A DNA stretch of 64,000 bases from Symbiodinium natans (Eukaryota; Sar; Dinophyceae; Suessiales; Symbiodiniaceae). Under the pieces are notes generated by a model that worked only from the letters and a program-made list of their open reading frames with translations, was not told the origin of the DNA and searched no databases. The stretch lies in the NCBI GenBank assembly GCA_905221605.1, contig CAJNDS010001113.1:124001-188000 (forward strand). Direction: 5' to 3'. The position numbers and the translations under genes are program-made. The first letter of the stretch is position 1. Each line of letters begins with the position of its first letter. Shown one piece after another: positions 62,459-64,000 of the stretch.

Positions 62459-62540
62459 TTGGGGAGCGGGGGACGTGGTGGATATCCTTCCACTTTTTGC
62501 TAGCTCCCTACAAGAACCAGGGCATCGGTTCCGGGCTCAA
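62459..62540 (+). CDS. Candidate exon with GNAT-like motif
   Basis: GTTTTTAG precedes an open GERGTWWISFHFLLAPYKNQ-GIGSGL, followed by GTGTTA. The KNQGIGSGL segment after a hydrophobic strand fits motif A (Q/R-x-x-G-x-G/A) of GNAT acetyltransferases, which binds acetyl-CoA. A motif this short can arise by chance. Confidence 0.35.
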
Positions 62541-62768
62541 GTGTTACCCGAAACCCCTAAACCCTGAACCCCAAAACCCCGAACCCCAAAACCTAAACCC
62601 TAAGCTCTCAACCCCAAACCCCCAACTCGAAGTCCGCTGTTGATCAGAGGTTTCGGGTTCAGGGGGTTTGGGGTTTCGGGTCAAGGTTTAGGGTTTAGGG
62701 TTTAGGGTTTAGGGTTTAGGGTTTAGAGTTTAGGGTTTAGGGTTTAGGGTTTAGGTTTGTTGCGTCAG

Positions 62769-62855
62769 GACGGAGAGGAGTTCGACAAGAACAGCGCCAA
62801 CACGCTGTGTGCCAGAAGTCCCGAACCCCAGATCGGCCTGCAGTTCCGGCTTTAG
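62769..62855 (+). CDS. Candidate exon
   Basis: TTGCGTCAG precedes an open DGEEFDKNSANTLCARSPEP that runs to a TAG. The exon may end earlier at a donor not resolved here. Confidence 0.35.
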   Translation, partial: DGEEFDKNSANTLCARSPEPQIGLQFRL

Positions 62856-63214
62856 GCTTAAGAGGGTTTAGGGTTTAGGGTTTAGGGTTCAGGGTTTAGG
62901 GTTTAGGGTTTAGGGTAACTCCTAAACCCCTCAGACCCTCGACTCTTGAGCTCAACCCCTAAGTCCCTAACCTCCTCAGGCCCGAAAGCTCCAAGCCTTA
63001 GTTGTTTCGGATCGTAAACCCAGCCACCCCTCCTCCCCCTCCAAGAAGGAAGACAAGTTTGCAAAACCTTACATTCCCGTTCCCTGCATTTCATCAGGGA
63101 TTTAGACCCTGAACACCTGAACCCCTAAACCCCAAACCCTAAAACCCCTAAGCCCTTTTGACGCCACCCCTAGAGCTCCTGAAGCCCCCAAACTCCAAAC
63201 CCTGGAATTGCCAG

Positions 63215-63282
63215 AAATGGACGACGCCCTGAAGCACCTTGAAGAGTCCGAAGCGATCACCCAGGTGCTGCTGCCCATGAAA
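63215..63282 (+). CDS. Candidate exon
   Basis: AATTGCCAG precedes an open MDDALKHLEESEAITQVLLP then MK, followed by GTTGTT. Amphipathic helix. Confidence 0.4.
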
Positions 63283-63776
63283 GTTGTTCAGGGTTTAGGG
63301 CTTGGGATTTAGGGTTTGGGGTTTAGGGAGGGTCTGAAGAGGGTTCTGGTTGAAAGGGGCGCTTTTTTGGTGAGCCGAGTAGCTGTCAGGTTTTCTCTTT
63401 TCAAAAAGGGGTTAAGGGGTTTACACTTTCTTTGAGTGTTCCAAGGGTCTTAGAGTCACAAACCCCAAGCCCTACACAGGCCCCGTGCACACCACGCCCA
63501 CGCGAAGCTCCAGACCAACCGCAGACCCGAAACCCAACACCTTCAAAGCCAAAACGCTTAAACCCCGAACTTTCGACCCTCACACCCTAAACCCCAAACC
63601 CTTAAACCTCTAAACCCTCAAACCCTACACCCCAAACCCTCCCTGAACCCCAAGCCCTAAACCCCCAAACCCTTAAGCCCCAAACCCTAAGCCCCCAGAC
63701 CCTCAAGCCCTAAACCCTTCCCCAACAAGAACCCCCAAAAACGCCGTAAGCCCTCAACCATAACACCCCCTTTTAG

Positions 63777-63839
63777 GAGATGCGGCACGAGCTGATCCGG
63801 AGGACGTTCGAGAAGGTGTACTTGAATATGGGCTCAGAG
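63777..63839 (+). CDS. Candidate 21-codon exon with canonical splice sites
   Basis: CCCTTTTAG precedes EMRHELIRRTFEKVYLNMGS-E, followed by GTGCCT. Clear helical protein text. It is the last island in the window. Confidence 0.45.
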
Positions 63840-63854
63840 GTGCCTTCGCAGACC

Positions 63855-64000
63855 CTTACTATAGTGATACAATGATCTGATGATACGGTGATAGAATGAC
63901 AGGGTTGTAGAACGATAGAGTGATGCAAGCGATGTGAATGGTATGAGTGATATAAGTGATATAAGTGATATACGTGGTACAAGTGAAAAAAGTGAATAAG
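63855..64000. repeat. GTGATA-type short tandem repeat
   Basis: Degenerate AGTGATATAA/GATGATAC units to the end of the window. No gene. Confidence 0.75.

Larger units (their letters stand above)
50820..63720. repeat. Dispersed interstitial TTTAGGG/CCCTAAA blocks
   Basis: Many separate blocks in both orientations: about 50825-50900, 51715-51840, 51967-52085, 53455-53550, 53970-54118, 54245-54316, 54602-54770, 55375-55503, 56945-56985, 57120-57205, 57955-58005, 58137-58190, 59330-59425, 59520-59590, 59685-59763, 59935-60008, 60478-60570, 62100-62195, 62303-62425, 62680-62757 and 62865-62917. Variants include CCCCAAA (54 kb). Short unique islands between blocks are treated separately. Confidence 0.93.

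Overview
The window looks like nuclear DNA of a dinoflagellate, most likely from the Symbiodiniaceae or a relative. Five signals support this. TTTAGGG/CCCTAAA repeats are scattered everywhere. Two Ty1/copia-type retrotransposons sit back to back, and their LTRs carry the last 12 nt of the dinoflagellate spliced leader (TTTTGGCTCAAG). There is a tandem array of near-identical intron-containing genes. Aligned gene copies appear to alternate GT, GC and GA at the same splice donor. An AT-rich block holds a decayed mitochondrial cox3. No bacterial operon, CRISPR array, rRNA or convincing tRNA was seen.

Layout. 1-4432: gene-poor DNA with a telomere-like stretch, low-complexity tracts and a diverged 0.75-kb tandem duplication. 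4438-12821: copia element 1 (minus strand) with gag-protease, pol and a third ORF for a small membrane protein. Its LTRs are nearly identical and it is flanked by a 5-bp direct repeat, so it inserted recently. 12924-22678: copia element 2 (minus strand) with one 2547-codon gag-pol frame and a long C-terminal extension. 22772-25720: a 1.15-kb segment present twice, each copy holding two hairpins. 25721 to about 27262: an AT-rich mitochondrial-like insert whose left junction is exactly the right end of the second copy. 27.3-34.9 kb: telomere-variant arrays, a 1.4-kb GGGAGAGGA minisatellite, long inverted repeats and a few candidate exons. 34.9-50.4 kb: six tandem copies (one diverged, five near-identical, period about 2.6 kb) of a multi-exon gene for a small membrane protein with an N-terminal hydrophobic segment and a C-terminal transmembrane helix followed by six cysteines. 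50.4-64 kb: blocks of TTTAGGG/TAAACCC separated by short plus-strand islands that read as exons with splice-like edges, mixed with small inverted-repeat elements.

How the parts relate. The two retroelements carry every step of their own cycle (Gag, protease, integrase, reverse transcriptase, RNase H), and their LTRs record contact with spliced-leader trans-splicing. The tandem array is the only clear host gene family. In the last 13 kb the best reading is one or more plus-strand genes whose introns are largely telomere-like repeats and MITE-like hairpins. That reading rests on splice-like borders and open frames and has not been tested against transcripts. All boundaries, identities and residue numbers were read or counted by eye.
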